DNA of 64,000 nt, taken from Burkholderiales bacterium. GTDB taxonomy: Bacteria; Pseudomonadota; Gammaproteobacteria; Burkholderiales; Casimicrobiaceae. The DNA lies in assembly GCA_905339295.1 (NCBI GenBank), contig CAJPFI010000022.1, forward strand, positions 1 through 64,000, written 5' to 3'. Below are positions 62,549 to 64,000 of this stretch, piece after piece (the stretch's first letter is position 1; each line of letters starts with the position of its first letter). A program made the translations under genes and the position numbers. Under the pieces are notes generated by a model, which ran no database searches, was not told the origin of the DNA, and saw only the letters and a program-made list of their open reading frames with translations.

Positions 62549-64000
62549 ACGCCGCCGCCGCGGCGCCGGTGTCGCGCAACGCGCCGTGCCCGTGCGGGAG
62601 CGGGCGTCGCTTCCGCGACTGTCACGGCGCCATCGCGGTCCCCGGGGCGACGCCGCCGCCGCGCGCCGAGGCGACCTACCGGCCAGGCGGTTCCGAGTGG
62701 GATGACGTCGATCCGGCCGGCCGGGCGCGCCTCGCCGCGATGATGGAGTCCGCGCTCGCGCGGCAGGCCGTCAACGACCAGGCCGGCGCCGAGGGGCTCT
62801 ACCGCGCCGTCCTGGCGGTCGCGCCACGTACGCACGATGCGCTGCACATGCTGGCCGTGGCGCGATGGGGTCTCGGCGATCTCGACGACGCGTGGCGGCT
62901 GATCGAGCGCGCGCTCGACCTGCGCGAGCCGGATCCCGCCATCCTCGCGAACCGGGCCACGCTGCAACGCGCGCGCGAGCACCGGGCGCGGATCGATGCC
63001 GGGAAGCGGGAGAAATCGGCCATGGCGGGCCTGCTCGCGACACTCGCGTCGCGCGTGCCCGCGGGCGCGGAGCGCGTGCCGCTGGCGCCGGGGGAACCGC
63101 TCCACGTGATCCTCGGCACCATCGATCCCGGCGACGATGCCGCCTGGCTCGCGAATCGGCTGGTCCGGGTTCTCGCGCCATGGAACCCGATGGCGTGGGT
63201 CCTCGACAGGTCGATGTGCGCCTCCGCGCCGGTCGGCGCGCACGTCCTCCGGCCCGGACTCGGCGCGATTCCGGCCGGCGGCGTGCACGTTCACGTCGGC
63301 CTCGATCTCGTCGGCGAAATGGACTGGCTTGCGCGCGCGTCGCCGAGCCGCGTCGTTGCGATGGGCGTGCGTGCACGCACGGCCGACTGGCTCGCCGGAC
63401 TCGCGAAGCTCGCCCGCGATGGCGCCGTGCCGCTGCTCCCGGTGTTCCTCACCTCCGCGCAGGCATCCCGATTCGGGGTGGACGGCCCGACGCTGCCGTG
63501 CCTCGAGGCCGGCCTTCCCGGCCCGCCTGCGCGGGGTGCGCGACGCTGGACGCTCGGCGTCGTCGCCGGGAACCGGCAGGCGCTCGAGGCCGTTCCCGAC
63601 GGCCCCCTTCTGCGGCGGATTGCCACGCGCGGGATCGCGGTGGCGATCCGCGATCCGGGACGCTTGCGCTTCCAACTCGGCGACCTTCCGGACGTGCGCT
63701 TCGAGCCGCGCGACGCCCGATCGGTCGAAGCGTTCGTCGCCTCGGTCGACGCATTGCTCGTTCCGGCGCGGCGCTGGCACGACGAGGGACTCGAGCGGGA
63801 AGTCGCGCTCGCGCTCGGGTCGGGTCGCCCGGTCGTCGTGCGACGCCCGTCGATCCACGCGCCCCTCGTGCGCGAGGGGGTCGACGGCCGGATCGTGCGC
63901 GGCGACGACGAGGCGCTCGAAGCGGTCTGCTCGCTCGCGCGCGACGATCTCGCGCCGGACCGGACCCCTCGCGCGTCGACGGAGGCGTTGCTCGAGTCGG
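62545..64000 (+). CDS. SEC-C/TPR protein with GT-B-like region (partial, runs off the end)
   Basis: At least 485 codons from a GTG that overlaps the preceding stop (GTGA); the frame is open to the window end. Residues 12-28 are a SEC-C motif identical in spacing to the protein at 58924 (Cys15, Cys17, Cys26, His27). TPR helices follow (about 70-130: QAVNDQAGAEGLYRAVLAVAPRTHDALHMLAVARWGLGDLDDAWRLIERALDL). The C-terminal part resembles a GT-B glycosyltransferase: VDALLVPARRWHDEGLEREVALALGSGRPVVVRRPSIHAPLVREGVDGRIVRGDDEALEAV. It is the larger form of a SEC-C/TPR/glycosyltransferase family, of which the 58924 gene may be a shorter member. Confidence 0.8.
   Translation, partial: MNAAAAAPVSRNAPCPCGSGRRFRDCHGAIAVPGATPPPRAEATYRPGGSEWDDVDPAGRARLAAMMESALARQAVNDQAGAEGLYRAVLAVAPRTHDALHMLAVARWGLGDLDDAWRLIERALDLREPDPAILANRATLQRAREHRARIDAGKREKSAMAGLLATLASRVPAGAERVPLAPGEPLHVILGTIDPGDDAAWLANRLVRVLAPWNPMAWVLDRSMCASAPVGAHVLRPGLGAIPAGGVHVHVGLDLVGEMDWLARASPSRVVAMGVRARTADWLAGLAKLARDGAVPLLPVFLTSAQASRFGVDGPTLPCLEAGLPGPPARGARRWTLGVVAGNRQALEAVPDGPLLRRIATRGIAVAIRDPGRLRFQLGDLPDVRFEPRDARSVEAFVASVDALLVPARRWHDEGLEREVALALGSGRPVVVRRPSIHAPLVREGVDGRIVRGDDEALEAVCSLARDDLAPDRTPRASTEALLES

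Overview
The window is 64 kb of very GC-rich chromosome (about 70% by eye). It looks like a betaproteobacterium, probably Burkholderiales or a near relative. The main clues are the rpsF-priB-rpsR-rplI ribosomal operon followed by dnaB, a glcD/glcE/glcF glycolate oxidase set, adjacent ispD-ispF, DUF4124 and DUF1800/DUF1501 proteins, and LysR/pirin and MacAB/LolCDE-type loci. No rRNA, tRNA or CRISPR array was seen. Only the first 141 bases (end of an IS630-like transposase, clearly lower in GC) look like a mobile-element remnant.

Layout. 1-3776: transposase tail, TerB-like protein, divergent GNAT/TetR pair sharing one operator, and a family III CoA-transferase. 3902-11050: a plus-strand run of glycolate/lactate oxidation genes (GlcD, a D-lactate dehydrogenase-like flavoprotein, a GST, GlcE, GlcF) continuing with overlapping stop/start codons into a thioesterase and an acetyltransferase. 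11124-12684: N-terminal remnant of an S9 peptidase, then ispD and ispF. 12946-15810: EnvZ/OmpR-type two-component pair, divergent from a Spy/CpxP-like periplasmic protein. 15811-16760: about 950 bases with no convincing gene. 16893-21879: large secreted DUF1800 protein with its DUF1501 partner. 22031-26535: three-gene operon of two PaaK-like adenylation enzymes around an alkaline-phosphatase-superfamily protein. 26753-29204: hybrid kinase plus NarL-type regulator. 29329-34612: MacAB-like exporter and a BepA-like protease. 34679-39310: moaC, a FadR-type regulator and two hexuronate genes (uxuB, uxaC). 39298-42072: LysR, pirin, DoxX, Dps. 42140-45211: two glycosyltransferases and a Gfo/Idh oxidoreductase. 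45260-48904: LolCDE-like exporter and dtd. 49001-53350: DUF4124 protein, aminotransferase, Zn-aminopeptidase lipoprotein, heme-binding c-type protein. 53712-57757: S6 operon and dnaB. 55469-64000: glycan-assembly genes carrying SEC-C zinc motifs, surrounding dnaB and running off the end.

The most unusual part is the last 8.5 kb. Four proteins carry a SEC-C zinc knuckle (C-x-C-x8-C-H): two StrF-type glycosyltransferases have it at the C-terminus, and two TPR proteins have it at the N-terminus. They are interleaved with a WbsX-GT2 fusion and a methyltransferase in a tightly overlapping operon. This looks like a dedicated glycan or glycoprotein assembly module organised around a shared zinc adaptor. 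One of the two StrF-type paralogues, which flank dnaB, is frameshifted.

Several regulatory sites are visible: a TetR operator overlapping a probably leaderless promoter (1865-1902), a CpxR-like direct repeat (15113-15127), a NarL-like 7-2-7 palindrome (29276-29291), a FadR-like TGGT-N3-ACCA site (35231-35245), an FNR/DNR-type palindrome (53401-53426), and a consensus promoter plus hairpin leader for the S6 operon (53558-53626). All functional assignments rest on reading motifs by eye; no database search was run.
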